This document shows, piece after piece, positions 23,698-30,000 of a DNA stretch of 64,000 nt. The position numbers and the translations under genes are program-made. The DNA is taken from the NCBI GenBank assembly GCA_045544455.1, contig JAZPYZ010000021.1, positions 1-64,000 on the forward strand. The letters are read 5' to 3'. How positions within the stretch are numbered: position 1 is the first letter of the stretch; every line of letters begins with the position of its first letter. Origin of the DNA: JAZPYZ01 sp045544455. Lineage in GTDB: Bacteria; Bacillota; Clostridia; Oscillospirales; Acutalibacteraceae. The notes beneath the pieces are model-generated. The model worked only from the letters and a program-made list of their open reading frames with translations. It was not told the DNA's origin and did no database searches.

Positions 23698-24410
23698 AAA
23701 TATTAGCATTGGAATGTTCGGCCGGTCCGTCGTCCTGCGCCATCGTAGAAAACGGAAAGGTTCTTACAAGCGCGTATATTTACGTGCCGCTGACGCACAG
23801 TCAAACCTTACTACCCATGGTGCAACGGGCTTTACAAGATACCGGCATGTCGGTATCCGATCTGGATGTCATCGCGGTATCGGCAGGACCAGGTTCGTTT
23901 ACCGGTGTGCGCATCGGAGTAGCTACGGTGAAAGGGTTGGCGTTTGCCAACCATACCCCCTGCGCCGCGGTATCCACCTTAGCCGGCATGGCTCGGCTAT
24001 TGGACGGCGTGGCTTTTAACGGTGTGATATGTTGTGTAATGGATGCACGCTGTCAACAAGTCTATACCGCCACGTTCACGTGCGATAACGGCCATATAGA
24101 ACGGTTAACTGAGGATGAGGCAATTTCCATCGCCGATCTGAAAACTCGTTTGCAAACGATCAAACAAGATATTTTACTGGTTGGCGATGGCGCTGAAATG
24201 TGTTATACTATCCTTAAAGACGATCTGCCGACCGTACAATTGACACCACCGCATCTGCGGTATCAACAAGCCACCGGCGTAGCGGCAGAGGCCGCCGTCA
24301 TGGCGCAACAAAAGGCGTTAACCGACGCGGACAAGCTGTTACCGTTTTATCTGCGCTTACCGCAGGCCGAACGGGAACTGCGCAAAAAGCAATCGGATCA
24401 TACTATATAA
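23694..24410 (+). CDS. tsaB: tRNA threonylcarbamoyladenosine biosynthesis protein TsaB
   Basis: Scaffold partner of TsaD in t6A formation. The 238-residue ASKHA-fold protein has the family motif A-V-S-A-G-P-G-S-F-T-G-V-R-I-G near residues 61-75, and an N-terminal L-A-L-E-C-S-A-G nucleotide-fold strand. Its ATG overlaps the tsaE stop (ATGA), showing translational coupling. TsaD is not encoded in this window. A RimI acetyltransferase gene, a frequent neighbour, is also missing; upp follows instead. Confidence 0.94.
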   Translation: MKILALECSAGPSSCAIVENGKVLTSAYIYVPLTHSQTLLPMVQRALQDTGMSVSDLDVIAVSAGPGSFTGVRIGVATVKGLAFANHTPCAAVSTLAGMARLLDGVAFNGVICCVMDARCQQVYTATFTCDNGHIERLTEDEAISIADLKTRLQTIKQDILLVGDGAEMCYTILKDDLPTVQLTPPHLRYQQATGVAAEAAVMAQQKALTDADKLLPFYLRLPQAERELRKKQSDHTI

Positions 24411-24428
24411 TTTGGGAGGCTGTATCTT

Positions 24429-25061
24429 ATGTCAAACAATGTATTTATTGCCGATCACCCGCTGATTCAACACAAACTGGCCGTTTTGCGGTCCAAACAC
24501 ACCAGTTCGAAAGAGTTCCGCGAACTCATTTCGGAAATTACCGGTCTGATGTGCTACGAAGCGACGCGCGACCTTCCGTTGTGCGATGCCGTGGTAGAAA
24601 CGCCGATGACCACCATGACCGCCAAAAAACTGTCCGGTCGTAAACTGGCTTTCGTTCCGATCCTGCGCGCAGGACTCGGCATGGTCGATGGCGCCGTTAA
24701 GCTCATTCCCTCGGCACGTATCGGACATATCGGCCTGTACCGCGATCCCGAAACCCATCAACCGGTGGAATACTATTGCAAACTGCCGAGTGATATCGGT
24801 GAACGCGAAGTCGTCGTATTAGATCCGATGCTCGCGACCGGCGGCTCGGCTATTGATGCGATATCGCAGATCAAAGAACGCGGCCCGAAACACATCAAAT
24901 TCATGTGCATCATCGCCGCGCCGGAAGGCTTGGACGCGCTGAAAACCGCCCATCCGGACGTGCAAATCTATTGCGCCGCGCTGGACGATCATCTGAACGA
25001 TCACAAGTATATCATCCCGGGCCTCGGCGATGCCGGCGACCGTATTTTCGGTACCAAATAA
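24429..25061 (+). CDS. upp: Uracil phosphoribosyltransferase
   Basis: Pyrimidine salvage enzyme that joins uracil to PRPP to form UMP. At 210 residues it has the usual length, with the PRPP-binding loop D-P-M-L-A-T-G-G-S-A at about 131-140, the P-I-L-R-A-G-L-G-M flexible loop near 77 and the uracil-binding Y-I-I-P-G-L-G-D-A-G-D-R at the C-terminus. A GGGAGG ribosome-binding sequence precedes the ATG. It follows tsaB by 18 bp and is likely in the same transcript. Confidence 0.96.
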   Translation: MSNNVFIADHPLIQHKLAVLRSKHTSSKEFRELISEITGLMCYEATRDLPLCDAVVETPMTTMTAKKLSGRKLAFVPILRAGLGMVDGAVKLIPSARIGHIGLYRDPETHQPVEYYCKLPSDIGEREVVVLDPMLATGGSAIDAISQIKERGPKHIKFMCIIAAPEGLDALKTAHPDVQIYCAALDDHLNDHKYIIPGLGDAGDRIFGTK

Positions 25062-25071
25062 AAGACTTTTT

Positions 25072-25102
25072 ATAAAGGAGTGGGTGCCGCCCACTCCTTT
25101 AT
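25072..25102 (+). terminator. Strong hairpin between upp and the ABC gene
   Basis: A perfect 13-bp stem (ATAAAGGAGTGGG and complement) around TGCCG. There is no T-run on the plus side, so it may be an attenuator or RNA-stability element rather than a full terminator. Confidence 0.5.
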
Positions 25103-25126
25103 CCGCATCTATTGGGGGAATTCCAT

Positions 25127-26845
25127 TTGTTAAAACGATTTTTACAATATTACCGGCCACATAAAACCCTTTTCGTCATGGATATGGGTGCCTCGTTACT
25201 GGTATCGCTGATCGGTGTGATCTACCCGATGGTCACCCGCCTCATGCTCAATGACCTGATCCCCAACCGCAACTATCGCCTGATCGTGGCGTATGGGTTG
25301 GCGCTGTTGCTCCTGTATGCCGTGCGGATGTTGCTCAACTATTTTATTCAATACCAAGGCCATATCATGGGTGTTCGGATGCAAGCGCAGATGCGCAGTG
25401 ACCTGTTTGCCCATCTTGAAAAATTACCGTTTAGTTTTTACGATCATCACGAAACCGGTAAGATCATGTCGCGGCTGACCAACGATTTGATGGACGTCAG
25501 CGAACTGGCGCACCACGGGCCGGAAAACGTTATCATCTCCACCGTTTCGGTAGTGGTATCGTTTGTCTACTTATCCACCATCAACATCTGGTTGTCGTTA
25601 ATCGTGTTCGGTTGCGTGCCGTTTTTGGTGCTGGTATCGGTATTAACCCGCAAAAAGATGCGGTCCGCTTTCCAAAAAAGCCGACAATCCATCGCGAAAA
25701 TCAACGCCGCGTTGGAAAGCAGTATTTCGGGCATCCGCGTGACCAAAGCATTTACCAACGCTGAGAAAGAAACCGAAAAATTCGAAGCCGGTAACGAGCA
25801 ATTTAAAGAAGCGCGTCGCGACGCCTATAAAGCGATGGGACAATTCCATTCTGCCACCACGTTTGTCACCGACGTGTTCAACGTAGTCATTTTAATCGCC
25901 GGTGGTTTATTTTTGTATAACGGAAACATCTCGTTTGCAGACTATTCGGCTTTTATCGTATCGATCAACCTGTTTTTGTCCCCCATCAACACGCTAATTC
26001 GGTTTATGGAACAGTTCCAAGACGGGGTATCCGGTTTTGAACGATTTTTGGAAGTGATGGATACCGAACCGGAACTGGATACCGACCACGCGGTGGACGT
26101 CGAACGATTACAAGGTAAAATCGAATTTGAAAACGTGTATTACGGTTACGGCAGCGATAAAGACGTGTTAAACGGCATCAATTTATGCATCAACCAAGGA
26201 CAAACCTTTGCGTTGGTGGGCCCCAGTGGCGGCGGTAAAACCACTATCTGCCACCTCATTCCCCACTTTTATAACCTGCGTTCCGGACGTGTTTTGATCG
26301 ACGGGCAAGATATCCGGGATATTACGCTTGAATCGTTGCGTCGCAATATCGGTATTGTGCAACAAGATATCTATCTGTTTAACGCCAGTATTCGAGACAA
26401 TATCTTATACGGACGATTGGATGCGACCGAGGAAGACGTGATCGAAGCGGCCAAACGCGCCAATATTCACGACTATATCATGAGTTTGGAGGAAGGCTAC
26501 GATACCGTCATCGGCGAACGTGGCGTGAGATTGTCGGGCGGTCAAAAGCAACGACTTTGCATCGCGCGGGTGTTTTTGAAAAATCCGCCGATCCTGATTT
26601 TGGACGAAGCGACCAGTGCGCTCGATAACACGACCGAAATCTTGATTCAGCAAGCATTGGATGAGTTGTGTAAGGGACGCACCACTTTGGTGGTAGCGCA
26701 CCGATTATCCACCATCAAAAATGCCGATGAAATCGCCGTTATTGCCGATGGACAGATCCTGGAGCAAGGCAATCACGATTCGTTGACTGCTAAAGACGGT
26801 ATGTACGCCGAATTGTATAACTTGCAATTCCGGCAAAACCCATAA
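25127..26845 (+). CDS. ABC transporter, ATP-binding/permease protein (MsbA/multidrug type)
   Basis: A 572-residue half-transporter likely acting as a homodimer, since both motifs are canonical: Walker A G-P-S-G-G-G-K-T-T, signature L-S-G-G-Q-K-Q-R and Walker B L-I-L-D-E-A-T-S-A-L-D. Six transmembrane helices span about 12-305. The start is a TTG at 25127 with GGGGGA 7 bases upstream; an earlier TTG at 25112 overlaps that site and is unlikely. Substrate unknown. It is the last gene before a terminator and the tRNA operon. Confidence 0.92.
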   Translation: MLKRFLQYYRPHKTLFVMDMGASLLVSLIGVIYPMVTRLMLNDLIPNRNYRLIVAYGLALLLLYAVRMLLNYFIQYQGHIMGVRMQAQMRSDLFAHLEKLPFSFYDHHETGKIMSRLTNDLMDVSELAHHGPENVIISTVSVVVSFVYLSTINIWLSLIVFGCVPFLVLVSVLTRKKMRSAFQKSRQSIAKINAALESSISGIRVTKAFTNAEKETEKFEAGNEQFKEARRDAYKAMGQFHSATTFVTDVFNVVILIAGGLFLYNGNISFADYSAFIVSINLFLSPINTLIRFMEQFQDGVSGFERFLEVMDTEPELDTDHAVDVERLQGKIEFENVYYGYGSDKDVLNGINLCINQGQTFALVGPSGGGKTTICHLIPHFYNLRSGRVLIDGQDIRDITLESLRRNIGIVQQDIYLFNASIRDNILYGRLDATEEDVIEAAKRANIHDYIMSLEEGYDTVIGERGVRLSGGQKQRLCIARVFLKNPPILILDEATSALDNTTEILIQQALDELCKGRTTLVVAHRLSTIKNADEIAVIADGQILEQGNHDSLTAKDGMYAELYNLQFRQNP

Positions 26846-26856
26846 TCGATATACCC

Positions 26857-26892
26857 AATCCCCTTTGTCCTCTGGGACAAGGGGGATTTTTT
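26857..26892 (+). terminator. Terminator of the ABC exporter
   Basis: AATCCCC-TTGTCC pairs with GGGACAA-GGGGATT, followed by T residues. Confidence 0.85.
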
Positions 26893-26953
26893 GCAGATTT
26901 TCGGGCAGAATACCACCAGGCGAAAAAATTTTCAAAAAACGGTAAAAACCGTC

Positions 26954-26982
26954 TTGACAATTGGAAACGGATAGTGTATTAT
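26954..26982 (+). promoter_or_regulatory. Strong sigma-A promoter of the tRNA/5S operon
   Basis: Perfect -35 TTGACA at 26954-26959 and TATTAT at 26977-26982, 17 bp apart, typical of stable-RNA promoters. An untranslated leader of about 48 bases follows. Confidence 0.85.
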
Positions 26983-27037
26983 ATTCAAGCAGCGTTTGAG
27001 AGAACGCGGTCCGATACTCAATTGAGTTCGCAAACAC

Positions 27038-27113
27038 GCACCATTAGCTCAGTTGGTAGAGCACCTGACTCTTAATCAGGGTGTCCCGGGTTCGAGTCCC
27101 TGATGGTGCACCA
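27038..27113 (+). tRNA. tRNA-Lys (anticodon CUU)
   Basis: A 76-base cloverleaf: acceptor GCACCAT/ATGGTGC, D-loop A-G-T-T-G-G-T-A-G-A-G, anticodon loop C-T-C-T-T-A-A, T-arm CGGG-TTCGAGT-CCTG region, discriminator A and encoded CCA. First gene of the stable-RNA operon. Confidence 0.96.
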
Positions 27114-27116
27114 TTC

Positions 27117-27192
27117 GGCCCGTTGGTCAAGTGGCCTAAGACTCCGGCCTCTCACGCCGGCAACACGAGTTCGAATCTCGTACGGGTCACCA
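27117..27192 (+). tRNA. tRNA-Glu (anticodon CUC)
   Basis: A 76-base cloverleaf: acceptor GGCCCGT/ACGGGTC (one G-U pair), anticodon stem CCGGC/GCCGG with loop C-T-C-T-C-A-C, T-arm ACGAG-TTCGAAT-CTCGT, encoded CCA. It reads GAG. Confidence 0.95.
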
Positions 27193-27194
27193 AG

Positions 27195-27308
27195 TTGGTG
27201 TCGATGGCGGTGAGGGTACACCCGTTCCCATCCCGAACACGGCAGTTAAGCTCACTTGCGCCGAAGATACTCGGTCCGCAGGGACCCGGAAAAATAGGTA
27301 GATGCCAA
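27195..27308 (+). rRNA. 5S ribosomal RNA
   Basis: About 114 bases with a terminal stem (TTGGTG with CGCCAA-type pairing to GATGCCAA), the conserved loop C-C-C-A-T-C-C-C-G-A-A-C-A-C-G-G and the C-C-G-A-A-G-A-T-A-C-T-C-G-G-T arm of 5S rRNA. No 16S or 23S gene is adjacent; it sits between tRNA-Glu and tRNA-Asn. Ends are placed by eye from the terminal helix. Confidence 0.92.
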
Positions 27309-27317
27309 CATATATAT

Positions 27318-27393
27318 TCCTCCATAGCTCAGTCGGTAGAGCACGCGGCTGTTAACCGCGGTGTCGTTGGTTCGAGTCCAACTGGAGGAGCCA
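27318..27393 (+). tRNA. tRNA-Asn (anticodon GUU)
   Basis: A 76-base cloverleaf: acceptor TCCTCCA/TGGAGGA, D-arm G-C-T-C-A-G-T-C-G-G-T-A-G-A-G-C, anticodon stem CGCGGC/CCGCG with loop T-G-T-T-A-A, T-arm TTGG-TTCGAGT-CCAA, discriminator G, encoded CCA. Last gene of the operon. Confidence 0.95.
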
Positions 27394-27396
27394 AAT

Positions 27397-27426
27397 AAAA
27401 AGATCGCCTTTATGGCGGTCTTTTTT
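27397..27426 (+). terminator. Terminator of the tRNA/5S operon
   Basis: GATCGCC pairs with GGCGGTC (one G-T pair), flanked by A5 and T6 runs, four bases after tRNA-Asn. Confidence 0.85.
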
Positions 27427-27429
27427 GTT

Positions 27430-27604
27430 TCGTTTTTTATGATACTTAAACAACCGCACAGCGGCTGTTAACACAGTCGTGCCTCGGCGCCGCCAGTATC
27501 GGATGCAACCGAGGCGCGAGAAAGCATACATACTAGAGTGATCGAAACCATCTGTCAACTTTTCCACCTCAACAACCGTAAAATATTAACTTGGGCAGAT
27601 CCTC
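27430..27604 (+). other. Gene-free spacer with a partial tRNA-Asn-like sequence
   Basis: The stretch 27451-27467 repeats the tRNA-Asn anticodon-arm sequence (GCAC, one extra A, then GCGGCTGTTAAC). A G-C-C-T-C-G-G/C-C-G-A-G-G-C inverted repeat follows within 45 bp. No gene is seen. It could be a decayed tRNA copy or chance. Confidence 0.35.
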
Positions 27605-27634
27605 TTGATTTTAAAGAGTAAGTTATGGTATGAT
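27605..27634 (+). promoter_or_regulatory. Candidate promoter of the ClC gene
   Basis: TTGATT at 27605-27610 and TATGAT at 27629-27634, 18 bp apart. Confidence 0.6.
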
Positions 27635-27665
27635 ACAACCGCTATAACAAGGAGGTGACGATCAC

Positions 27666-29243
27666 ATGAAAACCAAGCGATCCGGATACAAAGATTTTTT
27701 CATTAACTTGGTATTTCCGGCCGTTGTGTTCGGTTCGGTCACCGGCACGATAACAGCTGTGATCGTCACCGTTTACAAATTTTGTGCTAAACACATCATC
27801 GCGTTTTCTCACGTCGGCTATCGATATTTAAACGAGCATCTTTATCTGATACCGGTCGTGTTGGCAGCCTTGTTCGGTCTCGCGTATGTGTTCTCTTATT
27901 GTTATCGAAAACACCCGAACTTGCGCGGTGGTGGCATTCCGACATCCGTCGGGATTTTACGCGGTGAAATTTCGTTTCATTGGTTTGTCAACGTAATCGG
28001 CGTTTTCTTGCTGTCGCTGGTCAGTTTTCTAATTGGCGTACCGCTTGGCACCGAAGGACCGTCCACCCAAATGGGAACCGCGATCGGACGAGGTTGCATA
28101 GTCCCTTTCTCTAAAAAGCACCAAGCGTGGGATCGATACGCCATGACCGGAGGTGCGTGTGCCGGCTTTTCTACCGCTACCGGCGCCCCGGTAACCGGCG
28201 TTGTCTTCGCTATGGAAGAGGTGCATCACTCCACGTCGCCTATGATCATTATGGTCGCGGCTACGTCGGTGATCTGTGCCGACTTGGTATCGAATCTTCT
28301 CTCCCCTGTGTTCGGTGTCAGCGCAAGGTTGTTTCCGATGTTGGAAATACCGACGTTGCCACTCAAAGACATGTGGATACCGGTCTTAATCGGTGTTGCG
28401 GTCGGGTTGTTCTCCGCTTTGTTTTTGCGGTATTATCGATTGATCAATCGATTCCGTCATACCACACTCGCCAACATTCCCCCGGTGTATAAGATCTTTG
28501 CGGTATTCGCCGTAACGGTAGGGCTTGGATTGTGCTCTCCTTCTTTTATTTCCACCGGTCACGAATTGGTGGAATCCTTGTCTGAAGTAGCACGGCCCAT
28601 ATGGTTGTTGTTGCTGATCCTGTTAGTGCGCTCGACCGGAACGTTGGCCGCTACCACCAATGGGATCACCGGCGGATTGTATTTACCGACGCTGGCACTC
28701 GGCGCCGTGTTGGCGGCCGCCATAGGATTTACCGGTATGTCTTTGGGAATATCTGCCGACTATTTTGAATTGATATTAGCACTCGGGATGGCATCGTGTT
28801 TGGCCGGTATGATGAAATTCCCGATCACCGCGATCGTATTTGCCATAGAAGCATTATCTTGCGGCAACAACATTTTACCGGTGATCATCGCGGTGAGTAT
28901 CAGTTTTATACTTACAGAAATATTTAACGCTAAATCAATCAGCGAACACGTGTTGGAAAACCGCATTGAACAGATGCATCGCGGCAAAACCGCTAAAACC
29001 GCGGAACGAGAGGTTACGGTACAACCTCACGCCTTTGCCGTCGGTAAACAGGTGCGGGATATTTTTTGGCCGCACAACCTGTTTGTTTTATCTATACAAC
29101 ACGCACAAGACCAGGAGTTACACCTGGATGTGCATGGTGAAAAGGTGATTCAAGCCGGCGACGTGCTGCGTATACGATATTCCACTTATGACGAACCAGT
29201 CACCCAAAACGAACTCATGGCCATTGTCGGCGAACAAGATTAA
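27666..29243 (+). CDS. ClC-type chloride channel/antiporter with C-terminal RCK_C-like domain
   Basis: A 525-residue membrane protein. The hydrophobic core (about 10-430) has the ClC selectivity motifs: G-T-E-G-P, with the gating glutamate, near residue 130, and G-G-L-Y-L-P-T-L near 339. The last 80 residues (about 445-525) resemble a TrkA-C/RCK_C ligand-binding domain (V-R-D-I-F-W-P-H-N-L-F-V-L-S-I-Q ... I-Q-A-G-D-V-L-R-I-R). The gating glutamate suggests a Cl-/H+ exchanger, useful in acid or halide stress. AAGGAGG precedes the ATG; a terminator follows the stop. Confidence 0.93.
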   Translation: MKTKRSGYKDFFINLVFPAVVFGSVTGTITAVIVTVYKFCAKHIIAFSHVGYRYLNEHLYLIPVVLAALFGLAYVFSYCYRKHPNLRGGGIPTSVGILRGEISFHWFVNVIGVFLLSLVSFLIGVPLGTEGPSTQMGTAIGRGCIVPFSKKHQAWDRYAMTGGACAGFSTATGAPVTGVVFAMEEVHHSTSPMIIMVAATSVICADLVSNLLSPVFGVSARLFPMLEIPTLPLKDMWIPVLIGVAVGLFSALFLRYYRLINRFRHTTLANIPPVYKIFAVFAVTVGLGLCSPSFISTGHELVESLSEVARPIWLLLLILLVRSTGTLAATTNGITGGLYLPTLALGAVLAAAIGFTGMSLGISADYFELILALGMASCLAGMMKFPITAIVFAIEALSCGNNILPVIIAVSISFILTEIFNAKSISEHVLENRIEQMHRGKTAKTAEREVTVQPHAFAVGKQVRDIFWPHNLFVLSIQHAQDQELHLDVHGEKVIQAGDVLRIRYSTYDEPVTQNELMAIVGEQD

Positions 29244-29245
29244 CC

Positions 29246-29278
29246 AAACCCGTGCAGGTAAGCCCTGCACGGGTTTTT
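29246..29278 (+). terminator. Terminator of the ClC gene
   Basis: AAACCCGTGCAGG pairs with CCTGCACGGGTTT around TAAGC, followed by T residues. Confidence 0.9.
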
Positions 29279-29310
29279 CGGATAAAACCGCAGGAATATC
29301 AAAATAGCAC

Positions 29311-29339
29311 TTGATTTTAAGTCGGTAATATGCTATAAT
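29311..29339 (+). promoter_or_regulatory. Promoter of tRNA-Pro
   Basis: TTGATT at 29311-29316 and TATAAT at 29334-29339, 17-bp spacer, 14 bp before the tRNA. Confidence 0.75.
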
Positions 29340-29353
29340 GCCGATGTTCAAAT

Positions 29354-29430
29354 CCGGGTGTAGCGCAGATTGGTAGCGCGCTTGAATGGGGTTCAAGAGG
29401 CCGCAGGTTCGACTCCTGTCACTCGGACCA
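29354..29430 (+). tRNA. tRNA-Pro (anticodon GGG)
   Basis: A 77-base cloverleaf: acceptor CCGGGTG/CACTCGG (one G-U pair), anticodon stem CTTGA/TCAAG with loop A-T-G-G-G-G-T, T-arm GCAGG-TTCGACT-CCTGT, discriminator A and encoded CCA. Its last 20 bases are repeated at 29571-29590. Confidence 0.95.
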
Positions 29431-29467
29431 AACAACCTCGCGACCATTTTCGGTCGTGAGGTTGTTT
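29431..29467 (+). terminator. Terminator of tRNA-Pro
   Basis: AACAACCTCGCGACC pairs with GGTCGTGAGGTTGTT (one G-T pair) followed by T residues, directly after the CCA. Confidence 0.88.
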
Positions 29468-29492
29468 TTTGTTTTTAAGACAGGAGGAGAAA

Positions 29493-29565
29493 CGAACTCC
29501 AAACGCCGCAAGCGAACGCGAAACGGGGTTTGGGAGAAGGCTCCGGTGGAGCCTTCGTCAAGTGA
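29493..29565 (+). repeat. 73-bp structured repeat, copy 1
   Basis: Same length and about 85% identical by eye to 29832-29904. It has a CTCCAAAC/GTTTGGGAG stem and a hairpin AAGGCTCC-GGT-GGAGCCTT, then a fixed TCGTCAAGTGA tail. The hairpin differs from copy 2 by compensatory base-pair changes. It is enclosed by GACAGGAG before and CTCCTGTC after, the latter within the duplicated tRNA-Pro end. Confidence 0.8.
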
Positions 29566-29570
29566 GAGGA

Positions 29571-29590
29571 GACTCCTGTCACTCGGACCA
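29571..29590 (+). repeat. Duplicate of the tRNA-Pro 3' end
   Basis: These 20 bp, including CCA, are identical to tRNA-Pro 29411-29430. As at the serine locus, the copy follows a structured repeat and is itself followed by a new terminator hairpin. Confidence 0.85.
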
Positions 29591-29627
29591 AAAAAGAACC
29601 GTTGACGTTTGTCGGCGGTTCTTTTTG
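29590..29627 (+). terminator. Terminator behind the duplicated tRNA-Pro end
   Basis: AAAAAGAACCG pairs with CGGTTCTTTTT; its sequence is unrelated to the terminator after the intact tRNA-Pro. Confidence 0.75.
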
Positions 29628-29639
29628 TTTGTAGGATGA

Positions 29640-29831
29640 GTTCGAACCTTGCGGCCGAGTGAACCCCACGGGTTCAGGCATTGAGCGCGAGCGCCGCCGG
29701 TGGCGGATACAGCGAGTGCGAAATGGCGCCGCGGTCGAAATTCGCCAAGCAATAGCGAGAAATGCGAATTTCGGGTACCGCAAGTGGTAGCCGCAGGTTC
29801 CGCGATTGGCAAACCAAGCCAATCGCGGAAC
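29640..29831 (+). repeat. Structured tRNA-associated repeat, copy B
   Basis: Homologous to copy A at 17118-17280 in the tRNA-sense orientation. Stem bases G-C-G-G-T (29731-29735) and A-C-C-G-C (29777-29781) enclose a 10-bp stem (29736-29745 with 29764-29773), whose two inner pairs differ from copy A by compensatory changes. After the core comes GCCGCAGGTTC, identical to part of tRNA-Pro, then a 15-bp perfect inverted repeat (29797-29833). Open frames across it are chance. Confidence 0.7.
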
Positions 29832-29904
29832 CGAACTCCAAACGCCGCAAGCACCGGCGACGCGGGGTTTGGGAGAGGGTGCCGGTGGCACCTTCGTCAA
29901 GTGA
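29832..29904 (+). repeat. 73-bp structured repeat, copy 2
   Basis: Second copy of the element at 29493-29565. The hairpin here is AGGGTGCC-GGT-GGCACCTT, pairing kept despite changed bases. It directly follows copy B of the tRNA-associated core and ends 33 bp before the MATE gene's promoter. Confidence 0.8.
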
Positions 29905-29935
29905 CCTGTTTCCCCTCTTTTAACCGCGGTTTTAC

Positions 29936-29964
29936 TTGCGTTCGGGCGACAACGGTGCTATACT
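29936..29964 (+). promoter_or_regulatory. Promoter of the MATE operon
   Basis: TTGCGT at 29936-29941 and TATACT at 29959-29964, 17-bp spacer. Confidence 0.65.
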
Positions 29965-30000
29965 AATGGGTAGTTCTTAAAATGTTAGGAGGTGGTTGGT

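Noticed and set aside
29475..29900. Open frames across the tRNA-Pro repeat block
   Set aside because: Same reason as the serine locus; they include a duplicated tRNA end and terminator hairpins.
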